In this document: piece after piece, positions 1-7,091 of the stretch | Layout: each line of letters begins with the position of its first letter | Position numbering within the stretch: the first letter of the stretch is position 1 | Source: an uncultured Bacteroidota bacterium | Lineage (GTDB): Bacteria; Bacteroidota; Bacteroidia; B-17B0; Aurantibacillaceae | Length of the DNA stretch: 9,316 nucleotides | Direction: 5' to 3' | Assembly (NCBI GenBank): GCA_903923915.1 | Contig: CAIXZI010000501.1 | Location: 1 to 9,316 of the forward strand | Notes under the pieces: generated by a model | The model's input: only the letters and a program-made list of their open reading frames with translations | The model's database searches: none | What the model was told of the DNA's origin: nothing | Made by a program: the position numbers and the translations under genes

Positions 1-1160
1 AACTAAAAAAACTAATTACAGCTAACCCAAAAGAATCTCGTTACTATACGTATTTAGCTGATATGTATCAGCAACAAGGGCAGCCACAAAAAGCATTAGA
101 AACCTACACTAATGTTTTAAAAACAGATTCATTAAACCCTTTTGTGCATCTTGCTTTGGCTGATTATTACAGGCAACAGCATAAAGACGAAGAATTTTAT
201 ATAGAATTAAAAAAAGCATTTGTAAGCGATGACTTGGATATTGATAACAAAGTAAAAATTGTAATGTCGTATTACACGGTTACAGAACAAACCGATAAAC
301 CTGTATCAGAAACCAGTAAAAAACTTTTGGCACAAGCCTATGAACTATGTGTTTCGTTGGTAAAGCAATACCCTGATAATCCTAAATCGCATAGTGCGTA
401 TGCCGATTTTTTATATCGGGATAAAAAAATAAAAGAGGCCGCAGCCGAACTACAACAAATTTTGGCGTTTGATAAAAGTAAATATCAAATATGGAATCAA
501 TTATTGGTTTGCGAAAGTGAGACGAATGCCTTTGATAGTTTAGCAAAGCATAGCGCTGAGGTTATAGATTTGTTTCCCGAACAGGCAGCACCTTATTATT
601 TAAACGGGGTAGCAAATATGCGCTTAAAGCAATATTCAAAAGCTGTACAATCACTAAAAGAAGGCAAGCAATTTGTATTTGAAAATACGCCTTTAGAAGT
701 GCAATTTTGCTCTAATTTAGGCGAAGCTTATAATGCTATAAAAGACTATGAAAAATCAGATAAAGAATTTGATAAAGCCTTAGAGCTCGACCCTAATAAT
801 GCCGGCATACTAAATAACTACGCTTATTATCTTTCGTTAAGAAAACAAAATTTAGAAAAGGCAGAAAGGTTATCTAAACACTCGTTAGAGCTTACACCTA
901 ACAATGTTTCTTATATTGATACCTATGGCTGGATTTTATATCAAGAACAAAAATATGAAGAAGCAAAAAAATATTTAGAAAAGGCTTTTGATAGAGGAGG
1001 CTTTAATCGCCCCGCTATTGTTGAACATTATGGTGATGTGATGTATAAATTAAATGAGATTGATAAAGCGGTAGAAAATTGGAAAAAATCGAAAGAACTA
1101 GGTAACAAATCAGAGTTATTACTAAAAAAAATTGCGGATAAAAAATTACACGTGGAATGA
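1..1160 (+). CDS. Tetratricopeptide-repeat protein, 5' partial
   Basis: The reading frame is open from the third base of the window to the TGA at 1158-1160, so the gene starts upstream; 385 residues are visible. The ATG at 63 is internal, because the residues before it already read as TPR (LKKLITANPKESRYYTYLAD). TPR units can be followed through the protein. The clearest lie at about bases 690-800 (NLGEAYNAIKDYEKSDKEF), 801-905 (NNYAYYLSLRKQNLEKAERL), 906-1002 (YGWILYQEQKYEEAKKYLEK) and 1008-1103 (HYGDVMYKLNEIDKAVENW). TPR arrays are protein-docking scaffolds; no catalytic domain is visible. The stop codon overlaps the start of the DUF4292 gene (ATGA), so the two are probably translationally coupled. 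In my recollection, TPR, DUF4292 and EnvC genes occur together in many Bacteroidota, which suggests a cell-envelope role; that is inference. Any signal peptide would be outside the window. Confidence 0.9.
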   Translation, partial: LKKLITANPKESRYYTYLADMYQQQGQPQKALETYTNVLKTDSLNPFVHLALADYYRQQHKDEEFYIELKKAFVSDDLDIDNKVKIVMSYYTVTEQTDKPVSETSKKLLAQAYELCVSLVKQYPDNPKSHSAYADFLYRDKKIKEAAAELQQILAFDKSKYQIWNQLLVCESETNAFDSLAKHSAEVIDLFPEQAAPYYLNGVANMRLKQYSKAVQSLKEGKQFVFENTPLEVQFCSNLGEAYNAIKDYEKSDKEFDKALELDPNNAGILNNYAYYLSLRKQNLEKAERLSKHSLELTPNNVSYIDTYGWILYQEQKYEEAKKYLEKAFDRGGFNRPAIVEHYGDVMYKLNEIDKAVENWKKSKELGNKSELLLKKIADKKLHVE

Positions 1161-2029
1161 TTACTTTTTTAAAACATACATTTATTCTTCTGCTTTTTGC
1201 ATTTGCATTAACTTCTGTTTCGTGCAAGAGTAAAAAAAATCTTACTAAACAAAATACAACACAGATAGACACAATGGTTGAAAAGTGCCGCATGGATTTT
1301 AAAACAGGCAAAGCACTTAGTAAACGCATGTATGATAGTCAGCTTGATTTTATGTATGCCTCTGCTAAATTTAGTTGTGATTTAGCAATAGATAGTGACG
1401 AGCATTCATTTAACGTATCTGTTAGATGCCGCAAAGACAGCGTAATTTGGTTATCAATTTCGAAGCTGGGTATTGATGCAGCGCGTGTATTAATTACAAA
1501 AGATAGCGTAAAATTTACCATGGGCTTAACCGAAAAGAAATATTTTGTAGGCGATTTTTCATACATCAACCAAATGCTGCACGCCGATTTAGATTATGAT
1601 ATGCTTCAGGCTTTATTATTTGGCAATAGTGCTGCTTTTCATGATGATGATGATAAATTAAAACCGGGTAGAGATAGAAACACTTGTCAGTATTTTTTAA
1701 GCACAATAAGAAAAAGACATTTAAAGAAAATTAATAATGGAACAGAAACCCCAAGTGAATCTTACCAAACGATGTGGTTAGACCCTACAACCTTTAAAAT
1801 TGTAACCTTAGAGTTTGATGATGTGAAAGAGAAACGCAAGTTTAATGCATCTTACAATGATTTTAGAGCAGTAGATAAATACCTGGCGCCCTTTAAATTA
1901 TTATACACCATCACGGCCGAAAAAAACATTAAAGCAGATATAAGTTACGGACGCATCAGCATAAACGAAGTACAAAGTTTTCCGTTTAAAATACCGGCCA
2001 GTTATGAGCGCATTCAGTTTAAAAAATAA
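1157..2029 (+). CDS. DUF4292 family lipoprotein
   Basis: This 290-residue protein begins with a lipoprotein signal: K6-H7, a hydrophobic stretch at residues 9-19 and the relaxed lipobox SVSC with the acceptor at Cys23, followed by KSKK. The body (for example DSVIWLSISKLGIDAARVLI and the later KKYFVGDFSYINQMLHADLD) matches what I know of the Bacteroidota family DUF4292. It is rich in predicted beta strands (IVTLEFDDVKEKRKFNASYN), consistent with a periplasmic lipid-anchored beta-rich protein. The family's function is not established. A LolA/LolB-like lipoprotein-carrier fold is possible but is only a guess. The ATG at 1157 overlaps the TPR stop by four bases, and the 3' end overlaps the envC start by 26 bases, so this is the middle gene of a compact operon. 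The whole length fits one domain with no sign of truncation. Confidence 0.85.
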   Translation: MITFLKHTFILLLFAFALTSVSCKSKKNLTKQNTTQIDTMVEKCRMDFKTGKALSKRMYDSQLDFMYASAKFSCDLAIDSDEHSFNVSVRCRKDSVIWLSISKLGIDAARVLITKDSVKFTMGLTEKKYFVGDFSYINQMLHADLDYDMLQALLFGNSAAFHDDDDKLKPGRDRNTCQYFLSTIRKRHLKKINNGTETPSESYQTMWLDPTTFKIVTLEFDDVKEKRKFNASYNDFRAVDKYLAPFKLLYTITAEKNIKADISYGRISINEVQSFPFKIPASYERIQFKK

Positions 2030-3350
2030 GCTTACCATACTTCTTTTTTCTTTTGTATTGCTTGTAGCATATACACCGCAAGCGCTTGCCCAAAAAGGAA
2101 ACAAAAAAGATTTAGAAACCAAAAAGAAAAAATTAAAAGAAGAAATAAACACCATCAACGATTTACTGCACGAAACTAAAAGCAGTAAAAAAATGTCGAT
2201 GAATCAGGTGGCTATTTTAAATAAAAAAATTACCGTACGCGAAGAATTAATTGGCACCATTAATTTAGAAATACACCTTATTAATAAACAAATTAACGAA
2301 AATCAAACAGCTATAAAAGGCCTTAATACCACATTAGATAAGTTGAAGAAAGATTATGCCGCCATGATTTATTTTGATTATCGCAATAGTGATGCTTACA
2401 GTAAACTAATGTTTTTATTTGCGGCAGATAGTTTTAATCAGGCCTACCAGCAATATAAATACACACAGCAAATTGCTGAGTATCGCCGCAAAAAAGCAGC
2501 AGAAATAACTGATACACAGACCGAAATAGGCAAAAAGAATACCGAACTAACTAGCAGAAAAGAAGAAAAAAAACAATTGCTAACTTCTGAAGAAGTAGAA
2601 AAATTAAACCTGGCAAAAGAAAAAACAGATCAGGAAAGCACACTCTCTAATCTTCAGCAAACAGAAAAACAATTAAAAGGCGAGTTAGACAAAAAGAAGA
2701 GCGAGATTGAAAACTTAAACGCCGCTATTAAAAAATTAATTCAAGAAGAAATAAAACGCCAGCAAGAAGAAGAAAGGAAACATCTTTTGGCATTGGCTAA
2801 AAAGAAAGAAGACAGAGCTGCCAAAGCAAAAGAAAAGAAAGTAAAACCATCTGCTAAAGCTTTGGCAGAAGAGAAGAAAGCAGATGCAAAAGCAGATGCA
2901 GCTGAGATGGCTGAAACAAAAGAGGCCGAACAACTATCAACCGATTTTTCGTCTAACAAAGGTAAATTGCCTTGGCCCGTTGCAAAAGGTGTAATTACTA
3001 TTGGCTTTGGCGAGCAAGAGCATCCTACCATTAAGGGCTTTATGATTAATAACAATGGTGTTGAAATTTCGGCAGCTAAAGGTCAGCAGGCGCGTGCTGT
3101 TTTCGAAGGCGTGGTTACAGGTGTTACCACTGTGCCGGGCATTGGCAAAATTGTTATTATTCGTCATGGCGATTATTTAAGCGTATATTCTAACTTAGAT
3201 GAAGTGCTGGTAAAATCGGGTGATAAAATTGCCCTTAAACAAAACATTGGTACTATTGCTTTTAATGATGACGAGAACCGTAACGTTATCAATTTCCAAA
3301 TCTGGAAAGGACAAAAAATACTTAACCCCGAAGATTGGTTGTATAAGTAA
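2004..3350 (+). CDS. envC: EnvC-like murein hydrolase activator (degenerate LytM/M23)
   Basis: This is a 448-residue secreted protein. A signal peptide covers residues 1-29 (K7, K9, hydrophobic 10-22, ALA|Q cleavage after A29). A long charged coiled coil follows at about 33-300, with a Lys/Ala/Glu-rich hinge at about 255-305. A C-terminal LytM/peptidase M23 domain lies at about 319-448 (LPWPVAKGVITIGFG to NPEDWLYK). The M23 zinc ligands are all replaced: the HxGxD box reads N349-N-N-G-V-E354, the HxH region reads Y395-S-N397, and the LHF box reads I429-N430-F. This matches the EnvC class, which does not cut peptidoglycan but activates periplasmic amidases during cell separation. The start at 2004 is fixed by the signal peptide, although it overlaps the upstream gene by 26 bases in another frame; the next Met would lose the export signal. 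The cognate amidase is not in the window. Confidence 0.88.
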   Translation: MSAFSLKNKLTILLFSFVLLVAYTPQALAQKGNKKDLETKKKKLKEEINTINDLLHETKSSKKMSMNQVAILNKKITVREELIGTINLEIHLINKQINENQTAIKGLNTTLDKLKKDYAAMIYFDYRNSDAYSKLMFLFAADSFNQAYQQYKYTQQIAEYRRKKAAEITDTQTEIGKKNTELTSRKEEKKQLLTSEEVEKLNLAKEKTDQESTLSNLQQTEKQLKGELDKKKSEIENLNAAIKKLIQEEIKRQQEEERKHLLALAKKKEDRAAKAKEKKVKPSAKALAEEKKADAKADAAEMAETKEAEQLSTDFSSNKGKLPWPVAKGVITIGFGEQEHPTIKGFMINNNGVEISAAKGQQARAVFEGVVTGVTTVPGIGKIVIIRHGDYLSVYSNLDEVLVKSGDKIALKQNIGTIAFNDDENRNVINFQIWKGQKILNPEDWLYK

Positions 3351-3377
3351 TTCTATCTTTACATTGCTAATGAATTA

Positions 3378-3498
3378 GGGCGTTCAGGCGCATTTCGTCA
3401 TTGCGAGGAACGAGGCAATCTCATGCGCCGTCGGGCTTTTCACTTCAATCTTTTAGGATTACCTAAAAGGATTTTCGCTGCAATCCCTAACGCAAATA
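3378..3498 (+). repeat. Three-box structured intergenic repeat, copy A
   Basis: This 121-base element between the convergent envC and pyrF genes has a counterpart in inverted orientation at 5991-6086. Three boxes are shared: 3378-3395 (17 of 18 identical), 3426-3439 (13 of 14, core CGCCGTCGGG) and 3477-3498 (21 of 22, ending CCCTAACGCAAATA). The segments between boxes differ in sequence but are self-complementary. GGCGCAT at 3387-3393 pairs with ATGCGCC at 3423-3429, and CTTTTAGG at 3450-3457 pairs with CCTAAAAG at 3462-3469 around ATTA. No coding potential is visible. It may also act as a transcription barrier between convergent genes, which is inference. Confidence 0.8.
3396..3422 (+). repeat. 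REP-like repeat unit nested inside copy A
   Basis: This 27-base unit contains GTCATTGCGAGGAACGAGGC and then AATCTC. ATTGC and GCAAT form its ends as a short stem. It resembles the unit at 4508-4536 (GTCATTGCGAGCGAAGCGCG...) and, in reverse complement, 4551-4575. It fills exactly the loop between the GGCGCAT/ATGCGCC arms of copy A; copy B has an unrelated sequence at that place. Confidence 0.75.
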
Positions 3499-3504
3499 CA
3501 ATAT

Positions 3505-3638
3505 TAGACTTCTTAAGAAAATACTTTTTTATGTAAAAAGAGCAGGAGTCATCCTGAGCTTGTCGAAGGATATGGGCTGGCTGCGCAAATATTTCAACAA
3601 GCTCAACATAACTAAATACTATTATCCAAAGAAGTCTA
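3505..3638. repeat. Long imperfect palindrome with TCATCCTGAGC-type core
   Basis: The outer arms TAGACTTCTT (3505-3514) and AAGAAGTCTA (3629-3638) are perfect reverse complements. Inside them, GAGCTTGTCGAA (3556-3567) and TTCAACAAGCTC (3593-3604) form a second inverted pair with one mismatch. The left inner arm sits in GTCATCCTGAGCTTGTCGAA followed by GGAT (3548-3571), a sequence type I recognise as a widely dispersed intergenic repeat of bacterial genomes. The right arm is more diverged. No gene is seen here. Together with copy A this accounts for almost the whole 309-base gap between envC and pyrF. Confidence 0.65.
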
Positions 3639-3659
3639 TTAACTAAATTTGACTTTTTT

Positions 3660-4487
3660 CTAAAAAAATTTAACCATCTCCTGCTGCAATCTTTCAGCTT
3701 CTTTAGCAGCAGCTTGCGCAAAATCTTCTTTGTTAGAAGCATAAATAATTTGGCGAGATGAGTTTATAAGTAAGCCAATATCTTTGGTTAAACCATATTT
3801 ACAAACTTCTTCTAAACTGCCGCCTTGTGCGCCTACTCCCGGTATTAATAAAAAATGATTGGGTACAATTTTTCTAACTTCTTCAAGCCACTGGGCTTTG
3901 GTAGCACCAATAACGTACATCATATTTTCATCCGTACCCCATTGCTTAGATGTTTTTAAAACCTCTTCGTACAAATGAATTTCCTTTTGAGTATCTAAAT
4001 GTGTTATTCGCTGTGTTTGAAAATTAAAAGCCCCTTCATTACTGGTTAAAGCAAGTAAAACAACCCATTTATCTTTATACGTTAAAAATGGCTTAACTGA
4101 ATCACTACCCATGTAAGGTGCAACGGTAATGGCATCAGCTTTCATTTCACTAAAAAAGGCACGGGCATACATACTTGATGTGTTGCCAATATCGCCGCGC
4201 TTGGCATCTGCAATAATAAAATGATTTGGGTAATTTGTTTTTATATAATCTATAGTTTTTACCAGACTCTGAAAGCCTTTTACACCATGGGCTTCATAAA
4301 AAGCTGAGTTTGGTTTATAGGAAACACAATATTGATGGGTAGCATCTATTATAGCTTTGTTGAAAGAGAAAATAGCATCTTCTTCTTGTAAAAGATGTTT
4401 GGGTAATTTTTCCATATCAGGGTCTAAACCCACGCACAGAAAACTTTTTTTACTTTTTATTTGAGATATTAATTCTTGTCTTGTCAT
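3660..4487 (-). CDS. pyrF: Orotidine 5'-phosphate decarboxylase
   Basis: A 275-residue cytosolic enzyme that decarboxylates OMP to UMP, the last step of de novo pyrimidine synthesis. The family signature is plain: FLCVGLDPD at residues 16-24, YKPNSAFYE at 57-65 and the catalytic block D94-A-K96-R97-G-D99-I100-G-N-T, then a phosphate-binding region IPGVGAQGG. Length and the [13 protein letters not shown] wording fit the longer bacterial subfamily rather than the short E. coli type. The start chosen is the ATG at 4485-4487 ([16 protein letters not shown]). The frame stays open 15 codons further to 4532, but those codons are a read-through of the REP-like repeat ([14 protein letters not shown]) and are not part of the enzyme. 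It lies 95 bases downstream of ffh on the same strand, so co-transcription is possible. The stop is TAG. Confidence 0.96.
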   Translation of the reverse strand: MTRQELISQIKSKKSFLCVGLDPDMEKLPKHLLQEEDAIFSFNKAIIDATHQYCVSYKPNSAFYEAHGVKGFQSLVKTIDYIKTNYPNHFIIADAKRGDIGNTSSMYARAFFSEMKADAITVAPYMGSDSVKPFLTYKDKWVVLLALTSNEGAFNFQTQRITHLDTQKEIHLYEEVLKTSKQWGTDENMMYVIGATKAQWLEEVRKIVPNHFLLIPGVGAQGGSLEEVCKYGLTKDIGLLINSSRQIIYASNKEDFAQAAAKEAERLQQEMVKFF

Positions 4488-4507
4488 TATATTTTCTCTC
4501 GTGTTAC

Positions 4508-4575
4508 TGTCATTGCGAGCGAAGCGCGGCAATCTCCTGTTTGTTATAGCGATTGCTTCGTGCCTCGCAAAGACA
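4508..4575. repeat. Inverted pair of REP-like repeats between ffh and pyrF
   Basis: Unit 1 (4508-4536, beginning TGTCATTGCGAGCGAAGCG) and unit 2 (4551-4575, GATTGCTTCGTGCCTCGCAA then AGACA) are head-to-head copies. TGTCATTGCGAG pairs with CTCGCAAAGACA (one mismatch) and GCAATC pairs with GATTGC, leaving an internal loop and a 14-base spacer. The pair ends 7 bases before the ffh stop codon at 4583-4585 and begins 20 bases upstream of the pyrF ATG. In the transcript it would form a large hairpin that could stabilise the ffh mRNA or reduce read-through into pyrF; that is inference. Confidence 0.8.
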
Positions 4576-4582
4576 AAAGGTA

Positions 4583-5923
4583 TTACTTCATTCCCGGCAT
4601 TTTAGGCATATTTTTCATCATCTTCATCATGGCGCCTTTATCCTGCATCATGCGCATCATTTTGCGGGTTTCTTCAAACTGTTTCATTAGTTTGTTTATT
4701 TCCTGAATAGATTGTCCGCTGCCTTTTGCAATACGTGCACGGCGACTACCATTTATCAATTCAGGTTTTTCGCGCTCTGCCGGTGTCATAGATTGAATGA
4801 TGGCTTCGATGTGTTTAAAGGCATCATCTTTAATATCAACATCTTTCATGGCTTTGCCCACACCGGGTATCATACCAACCAAATCTTTAATGTTACCCAT
4901 TTTTTTAATTTGGTTTAACTGACTTAAGAAGTCATTAAAATCAAATTTATTTTGAGCGATTTTTTTAGATAGTTTGCGGGCTTCTTCTTCGTTGTATTGT
5001 TCTTGGGCTTTTTCAACTAAGGTAACCACATCGCCCATGCCCAATATTCTATCAGACATACGCGTTGGATGGAACACATCAATAGCATCCATCTTCTCTC
5101 CGGTACCAACAAACTTAATAGGTTTATTAACTACCGATTTGATTGAAAGAGCTGCACCACCACGGGTATCGCCATCTAATTTGGTAAGTACAACGCCATC
5201 AAAATCTAAACGATCGTTAAAGGCTTTGGCTGTGTTTACAGCATCTTGCCCCGTCATAGAGTCAACCACAAACAAAATTTCGTTTGGTTTAATCTCTTTT
5301 TTCAAGGCGGCAATCTCGTTCATCATGGCCTCATCAACCGCTAAACGACCTGCAGTATCTATAATAACAACCGTGTTGCCATTTTCTTTTGCCTGTGCAA
5401 TACCACGTTTTGCAATAGAAATAACATCTGTACTATCTTTATCAGAAAAAACCTCAACGCCAATTTGCTCACCTAAAACATGTAATTGGTTTACGGCTGC
5501 CGGACGATAAACATCACAAGCAATTAACAAAGGTTTTTTACCACGTTTTGTTTTTAAGTGATTGGCCAGTTTACCCGAAAAGGTTGTTTTACCCGAACCT
5601 TGCAAACCACTCATTAATATAATGGTTGGGTTGCTTTCTAATTTAATATCGGCGGTTTCGCCACCCATTAATTGGGTTAGCTCATCGTGGGTAATTTTAA
5701 TTAATAATTGTCCGGGCGAAATGGATGTTAACACTTGTTGCCCAAGTGCTTTTTCTTTAATGGTATCTGTAAATTGTTTAGCTACTTTGTAGTTAACATC
5801 GGCATCTAATAATGCTTTACGAACCTCTTTTAAGGTTTCGGCAACGTTTATTTCGGTAATTTTTCCTTGGCCTTTTAAAACTTTAAAGGCCCTGTCCAGC
5901 TTCTCACTTAAACTATCAAACAT
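4583..5923 (-). CDS. ffh: Signal recognition particle protein Ffh (SRP54)
   Basis: This 446-residue GTPase binds the SRP RNA and signal sequences of nascent membrane proteins and docks on the receptor FtsY. The N domain is at about residues 1-95 ([15 protein letters not shown]). The G domain has the P-loop GLQGSGKTT at 106-114, DVYRPAA at 137-143, DTAGR at 189-193, the SRP insertion/closing region [11 protein letters not shown] from 220, and [10 protein letters not shown] at 247-256. The M domain begins near 300 and carries the RNA-binding block [12 protein letters not shown] at 392-403. A methionine-rich C-terminal tail follows ([18 protein letters not shown]), typical of the signal-peptide groove. 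The family's usual length and all nucleotide motifs are intact. The ATG at 5923 begins the canonical [13 protein letters not shown]. No FtsY or SRP RNA gene is nearby. The gene is divergent from the lipoprotein operon to its right. Confidence 0.98.
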   Translation of the reverse strand: MFDSLSEKLDRAFKVLKGQGKITEINVAETLKEVRKALLDADVNYKVAKQFTDTIKEKALGQQVLTSISPGQLLIKITHDELTQLMGGETADIKLESNPTIILMSGLQGSGKTTFSGKLANHLKTKRGKKPLLIACDVYRPAAVNQLHVLGEQIGVEVFSDKDSTDVISIAKRGIAQAKENGNTVVIIDTAGRLAVDEAMMNEIAALKKEIKPNEILFVVDSMTGQDAVNTAKAFNDRLDFDGVVLTKLDGDTRGGAALSIKSVVNKPIKFVGTGEKMDAIDVFHPTRMSDRILGMGDVVTLVEKAQEQYNEEEARKLSKKIAQNKFDFNDFLSQLNQIKKMGNIKDLVGMIPGVGKAMKDVDIKDDAFKHIEAIIQSMTPAEREKPELINGSRRARIAKGSGQSIQEINKLMKQFEETRKMMRMMQDKGAMMKMMKNMPKMPGMK

Positions 5924-6170
5924 TTGAATTAATTTTTAGCGAAATTAAGCATATTTGCTTGAAAAAAGCCTAAAATTTGAGTTGATTTTGTATTTGCGTT
6001 AGGGGTTGCAGCAAGCTGCCGTGCAGCGCGTAAAACCCGACGGCGGATTTAGGGAAGTTCTGCGTGGTAAATGCGCCGGAACGCCCAAAACCATTGTTAA
6101 TTATTAATGAAGGATATTTTTACGATTTTGAAATTATTTTGTTTCTTTGTCTGTTAGTAAAGTAAAAAAT
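5924..6170. promoter_or_regulatory. Divergent intergenic region upstream of ffh and lipoprotein
   Basis: This 247-base gap must hold the promoters of ffh (leftward) and the lipoprotein pair (rightward). Repeat copy B occupies 5991-6086, leaving about 67 A+T-rich bases in front of ffh and 84 in front of the lipoprotein gene. The nearest candidates to the Bacteroidota -7 box TAnnTTTG are TAATTTCG on the minus strand upstream of ffh and TTATTTTG at 6134-6141 on the plus strand. Each has one mismatch and neither has a convincing -33 box at the right distance. I therefore do not place a promoter precisely. Confidence 0.35.
5991..6086 (-). repeat. Three-box structured intergenic repeat, copy B
   Basis: This is the inverted counterpart of 3378-3498. 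Read on the minus strand, box 1 is 6086-6069 (GGGCGTTCCGGCGCATTT), box 2 is 6045-6032 (CGCCGTCGGGTTTT) and box 3 is 6012-5991 (GCTGCAACCCCTAACGCAAA plus TA). The spacer between boxes 1 and 2 is closed by GGCGGATTT (6042-6050) against AAATGCGCC (6069-6077), one mismatch. The spacer between boxes 2 and 3 carries a different hairpin from copy A, GCTGC-CGT-GCAGC at 6015-6027. Boxes are conserved and spacers are replaced, but the folding pattern is kept. Confidence 0.8.
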
Positions 6171-7085
6171 ATGACCAAACTATTTAAAATAGCTACTTAT
6201 GTGATTTTTTCGCTGAGTTTGCTAATAACTACCTCTTGCGGTGGTGGTGAAAAAAAAGCCGAAAGCACCGAAGATATTAAAGAAGACACCTCAAAAGCTG
6301 TATCTGCAGGGGTTATAAACATTGGCGGCGAGATGTTTAGTATTCCGTCTCCGTTACAAACTGCTATGCTTATACAAAGTGCGGGTGCGCCGTATGACAA
6401 AACCATTCTTAACTCGAAAGAAAATTTAAGTCAGTATGCTACAGATTACTCTAAAGCGCTAAACTTAGGTATTTACGGGGCAGACTTTGGCTATGTAAGC
6501 ATGTACAGCAAAACGCAAGATGCTATTGTGTACTTGTCTTCGGTAAAAAAATTATCTGACGAGCTTGGCTTATCTAGCGCTTTTGGTGTAGAAACCATGA
6601 AACGTTTTCAGGAAAATATGTCGAACAAAGATTCTATGATGGTGTTGGTTGGACTTGCTTACCGCGAAGGCGATGCTTTTTTGAAAGAAAATAAACGTAA
6701 TGATATAAGCGGTTTAATTTTAGTAGGCGGATGGATTGAGAGCTTAAACTTTGCCATTAGCGTAAATAAAACTAAAAGTAACGAAGAAATTAAACGCCGT
6801 ATTGCAGATCAAAAAAGAGCGCTTAATAGTATTATAAAACTACTTTCTCAGTACGAAACCAAAGGCGATTATGCAGGTTTGATTGATGAATTGAAAGATT
6901 TAAGCAAAGTATATGATGGGATAGAATACAAATTTGTATCAGAAAAATCTGAAACAGATGCGGCTACCAAAACAACTACTATTAATAGTCATACGGATGT
7001 GGTTTTTACCAAAGAGCAGTTAGATTTAATAACTACCAAAGTAGAATCTATCCGCAAAAAAATTGTAAACCCTGTAAAAGCTTAG
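6171..7085 (+). CDS. Putative lipoprotein of unknown function
   Basis: I do not recognise this 304-residue protein. It opens with a lipoprotein signal: K3, K6, hydrophobic 7-19 and TTSC with the acceptor at Cys23, followed by Gly-Gly-Gly and a charged linker rich in Glu/Lys/Asp. That pattern predicts an exported, lipid-anchored protein. The rest is mostly predicted alpha helix, for example SNEEIKRRIADQKRALNSII and TKEQLDLITTKVESIRKKIV, with no recognisable catalytic motif and no cysteine after Cys23. The start chosen is the ATG at 6171; an in-frame TTG at 6147 would add eight residues in front of an already complete signal peptide. The next gene begins 6 bases after the stop, so the two form an operon that ends in the terminator at 7550-7577. 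A structural or binding role at the envelope is likelier than an enzyme, as inference. Confidence 0.85.
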   Translation: MTKLFKIATYVIFSLSLLITTSCGGGEKKAESTEDIKEDTSKAVSAGVINIGGEMFSIPSPLQTAMLIQSAGAPYDKTILNSKENLSQYATDYSKALNLGIYGADFGYVSMYSKTQDAIVYLSSVKKLSDELGLSSAFGVETMKRFQENMSNKDSMMVLVGLAYREGDAFLKENKRNDISGLILVGGWIESLNFAISVNKTKSNEEIKRRIADQKRALNSIIKLLSQYETKGDYAGLIDELKDLSKVYDGIEYKFVSEKSETDAATKTTTINSHTDVVFTKEQLDLITTKVESIRKKIVNPVKA

Positions 7086-7091
7086 TACAAG

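Noticed and set aside
3351..3659. CRISPR array or tRNA in the repeat-rich gap
   Set aside because: The repeats are few, of different kinds and partly inverted, with no regular direct-repeat and spacer pattern and no cloverleaf.
3440..3742. 100-codon minus-strand frame across the envC/pyrF gap
   Set aside because: It runs through the intergenic repeats (RQAQDDS is the translated TCATCCTGAGC repeat) and overlaps the pyrF 3' end in another frame.
4488..4532. Upstream start of pyrF at 4532
   Set aside because: The 15 extra codons are translated repeat sequence (PRFARNDS type), and the enzyme begins naturally at MTRQELISQ.
4974..5510. 178-codon open frame on the plus strand inside ffh
   Set aside because: It is antisense to a complete, highly conserved ffh gene. 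Its residues are low-complexity Ser/Ala/Pro typical of a shadow frame.
6147..6170. TTG start eight codons upstream of the lipoprotein gene
   Set aside because: The ATG at 6171 already gives a complete lipoprotein signal peptide; the longer form would put extra residues in front of it.
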